DNA of 64,000 nt from RH-AL1 sp965277735 (GCA_965277735.1 CBDIDO010000003.1:2232001-2296000), one strand, 5' to 3'; positions 34,929 through 43,952 are shown, numbered from the stretch's first letter. A program made the numbers and translations. Notes: generated by a model from the sequence alone, not told the origin.

Positions 34929-35187
34929 AGAGCCTCCTTTCGGAGCGACTGGCCGTTCGAAGGCTGATGAGAGAAATCGCCTCGGTCCCTAAAAGAGAGA
35001 ACACCAAAGTTACGAGGCTCCCGTCCAGGAAGCTTGTCGCGACCAAACGCTGGCGACCGTCTACACTGGAATAGGAAACCTTGATCTGCGCCGTCTCCCA
35101 TTCGAAACGATCACGAACGTCAGCGAAATCGAGACCATGCAGCTCGAGATTGCTCAAGCGCTTGGGCTCATCCCAGACAATCAACAT
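34915..35187 (-). CDS. brnT: BrnT-type ribonuclease toxin
   Basis: A 90-residue protein with the BrnT features WDEPKRLSNLELHGLDF, FEWETAQIK and the C-terminal ISLRTASRSERRLY containing the R-x-A-S-x-x-E core. BrnT is a RelE-fold ribonuclease that halts translation. The pair lies directly after moeA. The upstream 100 bases are AT-rich and probably hold its promoter. Confidence 0.88.
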   Translation of the reverse strand: MLIVWDEPKRLSNLELHGLDFADVRDRFEWETAQIKVSYSSVDGRQRLVATSFLDGSLVTLVFSLLGTEAISLISLRTASRSERRLYAQT

Positions 35188-35291
35188 AATTATCGTACAC
35201 CCGCTAATTGCGGAAGCAAAATTCGTTTGTCATTGGACGCAAAGTGGCGTCCCGGCGAAGCCTGAGAAGTTACGTTTCGAAAAGCGTGCGA

Positions 35292-36026
35292 TCAAGGCGG
35301 TGCGCCGCTAGGCAGCTGGTAGAACAACGCCTGCTCGAACGGCGACCACGCAGGGACGCGGACGCCGGCCACCGCGAGCGCCTGCCGTGTCCACTCGTTG
35401 CAGGTCTCGAAGATCGAGTAGTGCCCGTTCGCCTCCAGGAAGATGTCGTGCGCGTCGTAATGCGCGCCGGGGATGACGATCGCACCGCCGTCGTCGCCGA
35501 CACGGATGGCGGCCGCGATGAAGGCGGCGAGCGCGTTGTAGCGCTCCGGCGACAGCCGGACTTCGCGCATCTCGGGATCGGGCGCCGGGACCGGCACGGC
35601 CTCGACGCGCAGCACGGTCCGATCCAGCCCGGTCAGGGCGCGAAACGCCGTCGCGACACGAAGGTCAGACCAGGTCGGCGTCGTGAGATAGAAGCCGCGA
35701 TCGCCCCACCCGAAGACCAGATCCTCGGTCACGCCGGCAATGGGATGAAGCGCTGCTATGGGAAGCCGCGTTCGCCAATCGACCCCGCCGGCGACCATCG
35801 GCACGACGAGGTCGGCATGCACACCGTTGCCGCGGATGAAGACCGCGATGCCGTTGTCATCTCCGCGGTCGCCGCCGACCGGGATCAACCCGAGCAGCAA
35901 AGCGGCAAGCAGATAGACCGCGACCGCCGCCAGCAACCCGACAGGGCAGATCGCAAGAACGATGGCAACGCGACGGATCAACGGCAGCCGGATTTGTGCA
36001 GGCGCGTGACGCCAGCGATGCGTCAC
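35292..36026 (-). CDS. DUF2459 / TIGR02117 family membrane-anchored protein
   Basis: A 244-residue protein with one N-terminal membrane helix (about 18-48) and a soluble domain rich in conserved positions: NGVHADLVVPM, FGWGDRGFYLTTPTW and YSIFETCNEWTRQALAVAGV, with a possible Cys-His-Asn hydrolase set. The family is uncharacterised; some members sit near urease genes. The domain probably faces the periplasm. Confidence 0.8.
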   Translation of the reverse strand: MTHRWRHAPAQIRLPLIRRVAIVLAICPVGLLAAVAVYLLAALLLGLIPVGGDRGDDNGIAVFIRGNGVHADLVVPMVAGGVDWRTRLPIAALHPIAGVTEDLVFGWGDRGFYLTTPTWSDLRVATAFRALTGLDRTVLRVEAVPVPAPDPEMREVRLSPERYNALAAFIAAAIRVGDDGGAIVIPGAHYDAHDIFLEANGHYSIFETCNEWTRQALAVAGVRVPAWSPFEQALFYQLPSGAPP

Positions 36027-36087
36027 CGTCCTGGCGCTCGCTGAACCCTACGTCTCGCAAGCGGCGCCGATCAAGGGGTGAGCCGCC

Positions 36088-36366
36088 TCAGCGGCAGCCC
36101 ATCTCGCGTTCCATCTGGACGATCGAGGCGACTTCCCGGCGCCCTTCGTTCGACAGCGGCACGTCGGCCTCGTTGTCGTACAGGCAGCCGGCATTGCCGA
36201 AGGCGCGGATCATGTCGGCCGTCTTGAAGCAATAGCCGGCGCGCTTGTAGAGCCTGTTGCGCTCGTACCTGAGCTCGCCGCAGGAGGGGCCCTGCGCCTG
36301 CGCGGCGCCCCCGAGAGAGAGACCAACAAGCGACAGAAGGGTCAGTGTAGCCATCCCTGTTCGCAT
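36088..36366 (-). CDS. Exported YARHG-domain protein
   Basis: A 92-residue protein: signal peptide (1-25, ending AAQAQ), then one YARHG-like domain (CGELRYERNRLYKRAGYCF, KTADMIRAFGNAGC) with four cysteines and a polar tail. YARHG domains are extracellular and may bind peptidoglycan or other wall parts; no activity is known. Confidence 0.75.
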   Translation of the reverse strand: MRTGMATLTLLSLVGLSLGGAAQAQGPSCGELRYERNRLYKRAGYCFKTADMIRAFGNAGCLYDNEADVPLSNEGRREVASIVQMEREMGCR

Positions 36367-36441
36367 GATGCGTCTCCTCTGGCGCCTTCATGAAACGCAG
36401 GCGCCGGATCGTCCATGCGACCATGGTCTAGCGGCGCGACC

Positions 36442-36864
36442 TCACTCCCCGATGACGTGCAACGCGATCGTCCGCCGATGCGGCGCGCGGCGATGCTCGA
36501 AGAGATAGATCCCCTGCCAGGTGCCGAGCACCATCCGCCCGGCTTGGACCGGAATCGACAGCTGCGTCTGCGTCAGCGCGGCGCGGATATGCGCCGGCAT
36601 GTCGTCCGGCCCTTCCGACCCGTGGATGTAGCTGCGGTCCTCCGGCGCGATGCGCTCGAAGAAATCGCGCAGATCTTCCTGCACGTCGGGATCGGCGTTC
36701 TCCTGGATGATCAGCGACGCCGACGTGTGCTGGCAGAAGATCGTCAGAAGGCCGTTCGCGATCGTCGTCTCGCGCAGGAACGCGTCGACCTCGCGGGTGA
36801 AGTCGGTGAGCCCCTTGCCGCGCGTCGGCAGCACCAGTTCATGAAAAGCTTGTCGCATCTCCAA
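36442..36864 (-). CDS. YjbQ/UPF0047 family protein
   Basis: A 140-residue protein with the UPF0047 signature: TIFCQHTSASLIIQENADPD and GPDDMPAHIRAALTQ, ending GTWQGIYLFEHR. Some members show thiamine-phosphate synthase activity; the main role is unsettled. Its start lies only 18 bases from the left copy of the direct repeat that bounds the 8.9-kb element. Before the insertion it was therefore probably divergent from lexA across a shared promoter. Confidence 0.9.
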   Translation of the reverse strand: MEMRQAFHELVLPTRGKGLTDFTREVDAFLRETTIANGLLTIFCQHTSASLIIQENADPDVQEDLRDFFERIAPEDRSYIHGSEGPDDMPAHIRAALTQTQLSIPVQAGRMVLGTWQGIYLFEHRRAPHRRTIALHVIGE

Positions 36865-36882
36865 CCTTTACCATTCGGGCCG

Positions 36883-36896
36883 CATGCGAACTAAAA
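36883..36896. repeat. 14-bp direct repeat, left copy (target duplication)
   Basis: CATGCGAACTAAAA, identical to 45787-45800. It directly abuts the left terminal inverted repeat. Only half of the SOS box (GAAC) remains in this copy. Confidence 0.8.
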
Positions 36897-36925
36897 GGGG
36901 TATAGCGATGACCTCGATTTAGACC
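36897..36925 (+). repeat. Left terminal inverted repeat of the 8.9-kb element
   Basis: Begins GGGGTATAGCGAT; 12 of the first 13 bases match the inverted right end, and 20 of 29 over the full length, with the inner block ending GACC shared. Confidence 0.7.
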
Positions 36926-37001
36926 GCAGGCTATGCATCTTCACAAACTGTTGAACGACCTTAGGACCCAGAGGCGCGGGTTTGACCTCGCTGAAAACGG
37001 G

Positions 37002-37772
37002 CTAAGCGGCAGGCTCCGGAGGTTCAGCGGCTTTGCTAAGCACGGCGCCCTTTACTTCCGAAGCTCCGAACAAACTCTTCGTGAGGTGTCGTAAACGTTG
37101 GGCGACTTCCTCTTCGCCAAAACCAGCAAGAAAGCAGATACCGACCCACCAAAGTGTTTTGCCTGGAGTGCCCTCTCCTGCAGTCAACAATCCCGCCTGG
37201 ATGATTGCGACCACTGCAGCTCCAAGAACAAAGCCAGAAATTGGTCGCATGACATAGTACGGCCACCATCTATTAAGTTCTAAGTCATTACGCCAGCATG
37301 CATGCCCGATATAGTTTGTGATAGATCTCAGCTGGACTCCAACAATGCCCGCGACTCCTCCTAACAATAAGATTAGTAATGATATACCTTCCGATTTTTT
37401 ATTGCTTTCGAAAGCGGCCTGGTTCATCGCCTCAACGAAAGATTTAAAATAGACAATAGTTCCGTCATCAAGAGGAAAGCTACTTATTATTTCTTCTTTC
37501 GTCTTTTCGTCGATGGCGCCTCTAACTACTAATTCAGAGCTTTTTCTATCGAAAAAATATTCAACAGTTTTCGCATCCACTACTATCTTATCTGTGGCTT
37601 TCCAGCTAACTCGGGTCTCTTGATGTGTAATATGCTCTACGTGTGAAATCAGCGAAGCGAGGAATCCGCATGCTATGAAGATCACAACAAACAAAAATGT
37701 CAGAAGCGAACAGCGCTTCACGACTTCTCGACAGGCCTTTTTCTCCTCCTCTGTCACAAATCCTCCTGTCAT
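37002..37772 (-). CDS. Membrane protein of unknown function (third gene of element operon)
   Basis: A 256-residue protein with predicted helices at about 20-43, 128-150, 172-200 and 206-222, and a soluble loop (about 45-120) between the first two. No family is recognised. It starts 5 bases after the kinase gene, so the three genes form one leftward operon: nucleotidyltransferase, kinase, membrane protein. Base composition is well below the GC content of the core genes, supporting transfer. A membrane effector role is a guess from position only. Confidence 0.65.
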   Translation of the reverse strand: MTGGFVTEEEKKACREVVKRCSLLTFLFVVIFIACGFLASLISHVEHITHQETRVSWKATDKIVVDAKTVEYFFDRKSSELVVRGAIDEKTKEEIISSFPLDDGTIVYFKSFVEAMNQAAFESNKKSEGISLLILLLGGVAGIVGVQLRSITNYIGHACWRNDLELNRWWPYYVMRPISGFVLGAAVVAIIQAGLLTAGEGTPGKTLWWVGICFLAGFGEEEVAQRLRHLTKSLFGASEVKGAVLSKAAEPPEPAA

Positions 37773-37777
37773 CGACC

Positions 37778-38710
37778 CTAGCTAGTGCTTGCAAACCATT
37801 CGATCGCTCTCTGAAAACCAGGCAAAAACGCGTTCAATGGATCGCGCCTGGCGCCCCCTGGAAGTTTCTGGGAGAGGTAGGGCATTAGACGTAAACCTCT
37901 AAGAAGTGCATAAAAGATGACCCGATCCATTTCAAGCTCATCAAAGATGGGCCAGGCGTCCATCATCGCATTTGCTAAAGGGCTTCCATGGTAACGCGCC
38001 AAAAAGTACCCGCGAACCAGCATAGGCTCTGCGGCAAGTACGCCTTCAAAATCTACTAAGCCTACAAAATTATTACCATCATCTACAATTATATTGTCAC
38101 AGGACAAATCGCCCCAGCTGAGAGAAGGCATTAAGGGTGGGGCCGCAATGTCTATATACTCCGCAACACGTGGGATCGGCATAGGGATTTTCATTTGTGA
38201 AAGTGCGGGTACAGCAGCGGCTAAATCACTTCTAATCCATTGCCTCCAATCAGAATACCGGCCGGAACCTTTATCATTTAGTTCCCCGTATCCGGATACC
38301 TTCATACTTTCAAGTATTATGAGTTGCGCCGCGACCTGCTTAAAGATTCGCTCAATCTCGACTTGTGTGAGAGTTGTTGCGCAAGCCTGCATTGTTCTTC
38401 CGGGCCGCCACTCATAAACAAGATAAGGGAGTTTTGAAGGTGGCCCATGCTCGCTGGATCCAACAAAAGTTGGAACCCGCATCCCGTGTTGAGCCATTCG
38501 TTTTATTAACCCAGGCTCAAATTTGAAAATTCCTTCTCGGCCGATAGGATACATTCGCACTACATAAGACCCGACGTTTGTATCAACGCGGATGTTGATA
38601 TTCATAACGCCCTCTTTAACGCGCTCTGCTTTTTCAGGCACCGCCTTGATCAACAGCGAAACGATTTCTGCTGCTGCAAGGCAATAGTCATAATCTAATC
38701 CGCGAGTCAC
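37778..38710 (-). CDS. Aminoglycoside phosphotransferase-fold kinase, divergent
   Basis: A 310-residue APH/choline-kinase-fold protein. The N-lobe strand is VGSYVVRMYPIG, the hinge LPYLVYEWRPG, and the catalytic loop SWGDLSCDNIIV (Asp201, Asn206) followed by VDFEG (Asp220). The usual HGD is WGD and the N-lobe lysine appears as Arg, so ATP use or substrate may be altered. It starts with GTG inside the stop of the nucleotidyltransferase gene (GTGA). Substrates of such kinases range from antibiotics to small metabolites; none is implied here. Confidence 0.8.
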   Translation of the reverse strand: MTRGLDYDYCLAAAEIVSLLIKAVPEKAERVKEGVMNINIRVDTNVGSYVVRMYPIGREGIFKFEPGLIKRMAQHGMRVPTFVGSSEHGPPSKLPYLVYEWRPGRTMQACATTLTQVEIERIFKQVAAQLIILESMKVSGYGELNDKGSGRYSDWRQWIRSDLAAAVPALSQMKIPMPIPRVAEYIDIAAPPLMPSLSWGDLSCDNIIVDDGNNFVGLVDFEGVLAAEPMLVRGYFLARYHGSPLANAMMDAWPIFDELEMDRVIFYALLRGLRLMPYLSQKLPGGARRDPLNAFLPGFQRAIEWFASTS

Positions 38711-39399
38711 AACCGAGCCATCAATTCAATATTTGGCTCAAAAAAGGTCTTCCTAAACGAATCTATCTGTTGCGCATATGCCTTGTTTTTGGAAACCCAA
38801 TCAAGCGTAATAGGCTCCATTATCATGCTAAGAGTGCTTGAGTAATGCAATATTCGAAACCAAAGTACTCCCAGCCGTGTCAAGGTAGACCGCTCCGATA
38901 TCGGCTCCTCAGGATAATCAAAACGTACAGACCGCATTATTCGACTCCGCGCATCGCGTATCCCGTTCTGGGGATCGCAAATTTCATGCGTATCGACATT
39001 GAGCGCGATGGCATTTGCTGTAAAGTCGAATTGATTAAGCGCGTCAGTGATATCGAAGCATTGCCAAAGCCCATTGTTAAAACTCTCGATAGGAATAATG
39101 TCTGCATATATTTCCGATGAATTAGCCCTCCATCGCGGCGACCCGAACGGGCCAAACTCTATTTCTCCTACTTCGCCAAGTACTTGTAGGAATTTGCCGG
39201 TATCACTGCCGCGAATGAAAAAATCAAAGTCTTTTGACTGACCGCTACCTTCGACGAATGCGCTTCTGACGGCGCCCCCCGCGATATGCACCTCTATGTC
39301 CGCCAAAGATCCGATTGCTTGGTCGAACGCATCGAAGCACGCCCAGTCCTCATAGGATCGCAAGATTGCGTCGGTTCGAGATGAGAGGTTGTTTTGCAT
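38707..39399 (-). CDS. Nucleotidyltransferase, CCA/poly(A)-polymerase head-domain type
   Basis: A 230-residue protein limited to the class II NTase head: HIAGGAVRS (GG at 41-42), KDFDFFIRG (acidic pair Asp57/Asp59), YADIIP (Asp100) and DFTANAIALN (125-134) as in tRNA nucleotidyltransferases. The RNA-binding neck and tail of a real CCA enzyme are missing (the family is 380 or more residues), so this is not a housekeeping enzyme. It leads an operon with a kinase and a membrane protein. The substrate could be RNA 3' ends, a protein or a small molecule. Confidence 0.8.
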   Translation of the reverse strand: MQNNLSSRTDAILRSYEDWACFDAFDQAIGSLADIEVHIAGGAVRSAFVEGSGQSKDFDFFIRGSDTGKFLQVLGEVGEIEFGPFGSPRWRANSSEIYADIIPIESFNNGLWQCFDITDALNQFDFTANAIALNVDTHEICDPQNGIRDARSRIMRSVRFDYPEEPISERSTLTRLGVLWFRILHYSSTLSMIMEPITLDWVSKNKAYAQQIDSFRKTFFEPNIELMARL

Positions 39400-39564
39400 G
39401 AGCTAAGAGTTGGAGCTAGGGTTGAGTCGCCCTCGGGATCTACGCTCTTTGTGACCGCAAATGATAGCGTCTCTAGCGCTGAAAAAGGAAGCGGATGGCT
39501 TGATCTTACTTGGCAAGCCGTTTCACACCTCCTGTTACGACGTCGCTAGAGAGGGTCGGCTTTG

Positions 39565-40232
39565 CTACCTCGTCGGTTCGACGCCCATTCTGCTCATGCA
39601 CTCACGCCGGAAAGCTCGCCGAGCATCAGAGAAGCCCATCGCCACCGAGAGACCCCGTGCGTCGGCCTCCTTCGAGCATTTTGTCAGCATAGCACCGAGC
39701 TGGTCTTTGCCGAACGTCGCGATGGATGACACAGAACGCGGTGTGTTAAGGCCAGACAGTTCGGCGTCCAGGTCAGGCCAGTGCGCGAATCTGGAAGAGC
39801 GCATGTTTCCAAGTTTGCTTGCTACGTACATTCCGGTGTCGCTTGCGAACCAGCATGGACTCTCGGGCATGAAATGATCCCGAACCTCGCATCGCCTCAG
39901 CGTTGTTCCGTTCAGTCTGGGCAGGTCTGAAGTGTCGTTGAGAGCTGATAGCCGGACCCTGAAATCACCGGGCTTCGGCGGATTTTCGATCCACGAAAAT
40001 CCTCGCTCTGGAAGCCACTGCTGTTCCTGCGGTGCTGTGACGACATGCTCATGGACTGTCGAGCGCTGTCCAGGATTCCAATGAACTTTGAGGGCGCCTG
40101 GGGGTGGTGGGCTCTGATCCCAGGCATACCCATCAGCAGGAAGCCACTTTCCCTCCTGATTCGTCGCGACCACATGCTCGAAATTGTAAGATGCCTGTCC
40201 AGGTTGCCACCGGACGCGCAGGTCGTCCTTAG
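39565..40232 (-). pseudogene. Repeat protein, 5' end removed by the IS21-family element
   Basis: The leftward frame enters from the IS end and keeps about 220 residues of element-borne gene. Two tandem repeats of about 42 residues are clear: LRVRWQPGQ...HVVA...GKWLPADGYAWDQSPPPPGA and LKVHWNPGQ...HVVT...QQWLPERGFSWIENPPKPGD; a third begins FRVRLSALND. The rest is unlike anything I recognise and ends RRECMSRMGVEPTR. The true start and promoter are lost. An opposing frame at 39461-39877 is probably its shadow. Confidence 0.6.
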
Positions 40233-40378
40233 TGTCAATCGGCTCGCAATGTTGACCCCTGATCGGCGTCCAACTTTGACCCCTCTGTTGCCGCTCGCAC
40301 GGGCGCTTCAGTAGCGCTCGCCCCGGCGTGAGCTGGTCGGGGTTGCGGAGCCGGGGCGAGCGCGGTCGCAAGCCCCCT

Positions 40379-41119
40379 TCAGCCTCGGTTCTTGAAGCGC
40401 CAGCTCTCGTTGCCGGTCTCGACGATGTCGCAGTGGTGGGTGAGGCGATCGAGCAGCGCTGTGGTCATTTTGGCGTCGCCGAAGACGCTGGGCCATTCGC
40501 CGAAGGCGAGGTTGGTGGTGACGATGACCGAGGTGCGCTCGTAGAGGCGGCTGATCAGGTGGAACAGCAGCTGGCCGCCGCTTTGCGCAAAGGGAAGGTA
40601 GCCGAGCTCGTCGAGGATGACGAAGTCCATGCGGGTGAGATAGTCCGCAAGGCGTCCTTGACGACCTGCGCGGGTCTCGGCCTCGAGCCTGTTGACGAGA
40701 TCGAGCGTGTTGAAGAAGCGGCCGCGTTTGCCGGCACGGATGCAGCTGCGGGCGATCGCTATCGCGAGGTGGGTCTTGCCGGTACCGGTGCCGCCGACGA
40801 GCACGCAGTTGCGCTGCTCGGCGATGAAGTGGCCGCCGGCAAGATCGCGCACGAGGACCTCGTTGATCGGCGTGCCGACGAAGGCGAAGTCGGCGACGTC
40901 CTTGGCGAGCGGCAGCCTGGCGATCGTCATCTGGTACTTAATGGATCGGGCCAGCTTCTCGTCGATCTCGGCCTTGAGCAGGTCGCCGACGAGGCGCTGG
41001 GGCTCGTGCTGGCGCTTGACGGCGGTGGTGACGATCTCGTCGAAGGCCGAGCGCATGCCGAAGAGCTTAAGCGATCCCATCATGTCGAGGATGTCGGTGC
41101 GTTCCAGTAGACGTTCCAT
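40379..41119 (-). CDS. istB: IS21-family helper ATPase IstB
   Basis: A 246-residue AAA+ ATPase with Walker A GGTGTGKTHL, Walker B FVILDELGYLPF and the IstB-type N-terminus. It remodels target DNA and activates IstA. It starts at ATG 41119, 4 bases after the istA stop. It appears complete. Confidence 0.95.
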   Translation of the reverse strand: MERLLERTDILDMMGSLKLFGMRSAFDEIVTTAVKRQHEPQRLVGDLLKAEIDEKLARSIKYQMTIARLPLAKDVADFAFVGTPINEVLVRDLAGGHFIAEQRNCVLVGGTGTGKTHLAIAIARSCIRAGKRGRFFNTLDLVNRLEAETRAGRQGRLADYLTRMDFVILDELGYLPFAQSGGQLLFHLISRLYERTSVIVTTNLAFGEWPSVFGDAKMTTALLDRLTHHCDIVETGNESWRFKNRG

Positions 41120-41123
41120 TGGG

Positions 41124-42620
41124 TCAGATCCTTCTGAGGCTGTCGTAGCGGGCACAATCGGCGATCGGCGCATGGCGCAGGGTCAGCGCGTCCGGCGTCA
41201 TGATGGTGATCGGCGGCGTGGGATCGCGCTGCCGCGAGACGATGTTGATGATGACGTCGGCAGACGAGACGCCCTCGATCAGCGCCTCGGCACAGGCGCT
41301 CTCGACCGCCGGCAGTCCGTCGCTGAGCACCATGGCGAGGATCTTCGCCATCTGCCGGTCGCCGTCGTCGGAGCCGGCGAGCTTGCGGCGGATGCGATCG
41401 ATCGCCTGCGGCAGCACCCAGTCCTTGAACGGGGCGCCGTTGCGCAGCGCACCGGGCTTGCGGGCGAGGACCGGCACGTAGTGCCAGGGATCGCAGATGG
41501 TCGCGCCGCGGCCGAAGACGCGGCTATGCTCGGCGACGATGCGGCCGTCCTGGCGGATCACCACGCGGTCGGCATACGCCTGGATCTCGACGGGTCGTCC
41601 GACGGCGCTGGCGCTGACCGAGTACTTGTTGTTGTCGAAGCGCACGAGGCAGGTCTTCGAGACCGATGCCGGTAGCGCATGGAAGCCGTCGAACCGGCCG
41701 GCGTGGCGAACGAGGTGCGGCCGCTCGGCCTCGAACATCTCCCAGACGGTGCGATCGGTCAGTTCGGGATGGGGATGCGCCTTGGCATAGGCGACGCAGC
41801 GATCCAGCAGCATGCCATTCAGCTCGTCGTAGCTCTTCACGCGCAGCCGAGGCGTGAAGAAGCGCTCGCGGACAAGCCCGACCTGGTTCTCGACCTGGCC
41901 CTTCTCCCAGCCCGACGCCGGCGTACAAGCGACCGGCTCGACAAGATGGTGCGCACACATCTGCAGGAAGCGACGATTGTAGCCGCGATCCTTGCCGACG
42001 AAGATCGTCTCCACCGCCGTCTTCATGTTGTCGTAGATGCCGCGCCGGCAGGCGCCCTTGAAGAAGGCGAACGCCCGGTCGTGCGCGTCGAAGACCATCT
42101 CCTGGCTCTCGCGCGGATAAGCTCGGACGAACATCATGCGGCTGTGACAGAGCCGGACGTGCGCCACCTTCACGGTCGTCGTCACGCCGCCGATCAGCAC
42201 GATGTCGTGGCTCCAGTCGAACTGGAACGCCTCGCCCGGCGCGAAGGCCAACGGCACATAGGCTTCCGCGCTCGCCGCCGCGTGTCCCTTCACCCAGACC
42301 CGGGCATAGCGGCGAACCGCGTCGTAGCCACCCTCGTAGCCGAGCGCCCGCAACTCCTCGAAGACCCGGATCAGTGTCAGGCGCTCCCGCGCCGCCTTTG
42401 TCGCGTTGCGGGCAAGCATCCGCTCGAGGTCGATCTTCCATCGCCCGAGCTTGGGCCGCGGCTGCACCTCGCGCTCGTAGGCAAACGACGTCGCGCCCGA
42501 GCGCAGCACCTTGCGCACCGTGTTGCGCGAGATCTTCAGGTCGCGGGCGATCTCCTTGATCGACTTGCCCTTGACCAGATGCTCCCGCCGTATCCGGCCG
42601 ACCGTCTCCACAACCAACAT
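41124..42620 (-). CDS. istA: IS21-family transposase IstA
   Basis: A 498-residue DDE transposase with N-terminal HTH (IKEIARDLKISRNTVRKVL), the integrase core beginning FQFDWSHDIVLIGG and ESQEMVFDAHDRAFAFF, and CTPASGWEKGQVENQVG for the last acidic residue. It starts at ATG 42620, close to the right IS end. It appears complete. Confidence 0.95.
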   Translation of the reverse strand: MLVVETVGRIRREHLVKGKSIKEIARDLKISRNTVRKVLRSGATSFAYEREVQPRPKLGRWKIDLERMLARNATKAARERLTLIRVFEELRALGYEGGYDAVRRYARVWVKGHAAASAEAYVPLAFAPGEAFQFDWSHDIVLIGGVTTTVKVAHVRLCHSRMMFVRAYPRESQEMVFDAHDRAFAFFKGACRRGIYDNMKTAVETIFVGKDRGYNRRFLQMCAHHLVEPVACTPASGWEKGQVENQVGLVRERFFTPRLRVKSYDELNGMLLDRCVAYAKAHPHPELTDRTVWEMFEAERPHLVRHAGRFDGFHALPASVSKTCLVRFDNNKYSVSASAVGRPVEIQAYADRVVIRQDGRIVAEHSRVFGRGATICDPWHYVPVLARKPGALRNGAPFKDWVLPQAIDRIRRKLAGSDDGDRQMAKILAMVLSDGLPAVESACAEALIEGVSSADVIINIVSRQRDPTPPITIMTPDALTLRHAPIADCARYDSLRRI

Positions 42621-42732
42621 CCCCGCCGCCCGCCCGCCGTCAAAACAGACAGCGCAACAGGCCAAGATTAAGGGGTCAGTTTTGGACGCCGATCACCCCG
42701 ATAAGGGGGTCACTTTTGCAGGCCGAAACACA

Positions 42733-43881
42733 ATGGCAGAATCGTTTGCGGCAGAGGCGGGACTGGATTGGGCGTTTTGCGACACCGACAGTATGGCTTT
42801 CGCGAAGCCGGACGAGATGCCCTCGGACGAGTTCTTCGCGAAGGCGAAGGCTGTATCCGACTTGTTTGACCAGCTGAACCCTTATGAAAAACCAGGACCG
42901 CTGCTCAAGATCGAAGATGCCAACTTCGGCATCGGGGAAGCGAAGCAGCTGCGTCCACTCTACGCGTTTTGCATTTCCTCAAAACGCTACGTTCTGTTCA
43001 ATGTCGCCGGCGACGGGACGCCGATCATTCGAAAGGCATCCGCGCATGGACTAGGGCATCTACGCGCACCATACGGGCCTGACGATGCCCCCGCGTCCAT
43101 CCCAGCACCGTCCGTAAAGCTCGATGAAATCGGCATTGAGCGCTGGCACTACGACCTTTGGTGTCAGATCGTCAAAGCAGCGCTCGCGGGGCATTCGGCG
43201 GAAGTGGACCTTGAGTACCATCCCGCTCTCCCGCTGCCTGCCATGAGCCGCTACGGCGCGACGACGCCACAAATCCTCCGCTGGCTAAAGGGCTACAATG
43301 ACGGGAGAGACTATCGAGCCCAGGTGAAGCCCTTCGGCTTCCTATCTGCCTTTCAAGCTCGCCGAAACCTCCAGGCGGTCGAAGGCGACCTGCGGTCGTC
43401 GCAACGAATCAATCGTCTTGCGAAGCCGATCGCGCCATTCAGCAAAGACCCGCGGGAAGCCGCTAGCGAGGCATTTGATCGAGAGACAGGGGTACCGATC
43501 GATATGGCGCTCCTGAAATCCTACGCTTCAGCGCTGGCGCAGTATCACCTTAGCCCTGAGGCCAAGTTCCGAAACGGCGATTATCTCGATAGCGGGCGAA
43601 CGGAGCGGCGTCGCGTGCGCGTGACGAGTGTCAATCACATCGGCAAGGAGGCGAATAATCTGGAGAAGCAGTTCTTCCTAGGCGTCGAGGAAGGTGAGCA
43701 GATTGAATACGGTGGTGCAGCAGATGCGGCTTTGGAAATGCGCATAAGGAATTTGTGCGAGAAAGTCGGTGAGAGAGAAGTCGCTCGACGAGCCAGCACT
43801 TCGCGGATGTCTCTTCGAAAGGCTCGCCGCGACTTCAAAAGCGTAAGCCCTCGCACAAAGCAACGCTTGAGCCGCTTGTAA
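42733..43881 (+). pseudogene. Family-B DNA-polymerase-like protein, 3' fragment only
   Basis: The 382 remaining residues begin right at the IS21 end. They hold polymerase motif C (FCDTDSMAF, DTDS at 17-20) and the thumb-type K-x-Y motif (SSKRYVLF, 82-88), followed by KASAHGLGHLRAP and a basic C-terminus with an HTH-like helix (REVARRASTSRMSLRKARR). Exonuclease and other palm motifs would lie upstream and are gone. ATG 42733 may allow a short product, but without motifs A and B it cannot polymerise. It is a remnant of an element-replication gene or of a related unknown family. Confidence 0.65.
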
Positions 43882-43952
43882 CACGCCCCTCCCCGGCGAA
43901 GGCCCTACAACTACCAATCAAGCCTGCGCGTTTTTTTGTCCCGACCAGCGGA

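Larger units (their letters stand above)
40233..42732. mobile_element. IS21-family insertion sequence (2.5 kb)
   Basis: Ends are TGTCAATCGGCTCGCAA (from 40233) and, inverted, TGTGTTTCGGCCTGCAA (from 42732), each followed by a TGACCCC block; internal repeats (GATCGGCGTCCAA) recur inside both ends, as is usual for IS21. It carries istA and istB in the standard overlapping-operon order. No target duplication is seen: the left flank ends CGTCCTTAG and the right begins ATGGCAGAA. Both flanking genes lack their 5' ends, so a deletion or recombination between copies accompanied or followed insertion. Confidence 0.85.

Noticed and set aside
36888..36902. Possible second SOS box at the left direct repeat
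   Set aside because: GAACTAAAAGGGGTA has only one GAAC half; the second half is replaced by element sequence, so LexA should not bind well.
39461..39877. Rightward 138-residue frame opposite the repeat protein
   Set aside because: It has no recognisable domain and lies antisense to a frame with clear tandem protein repeats; it is a shadow.
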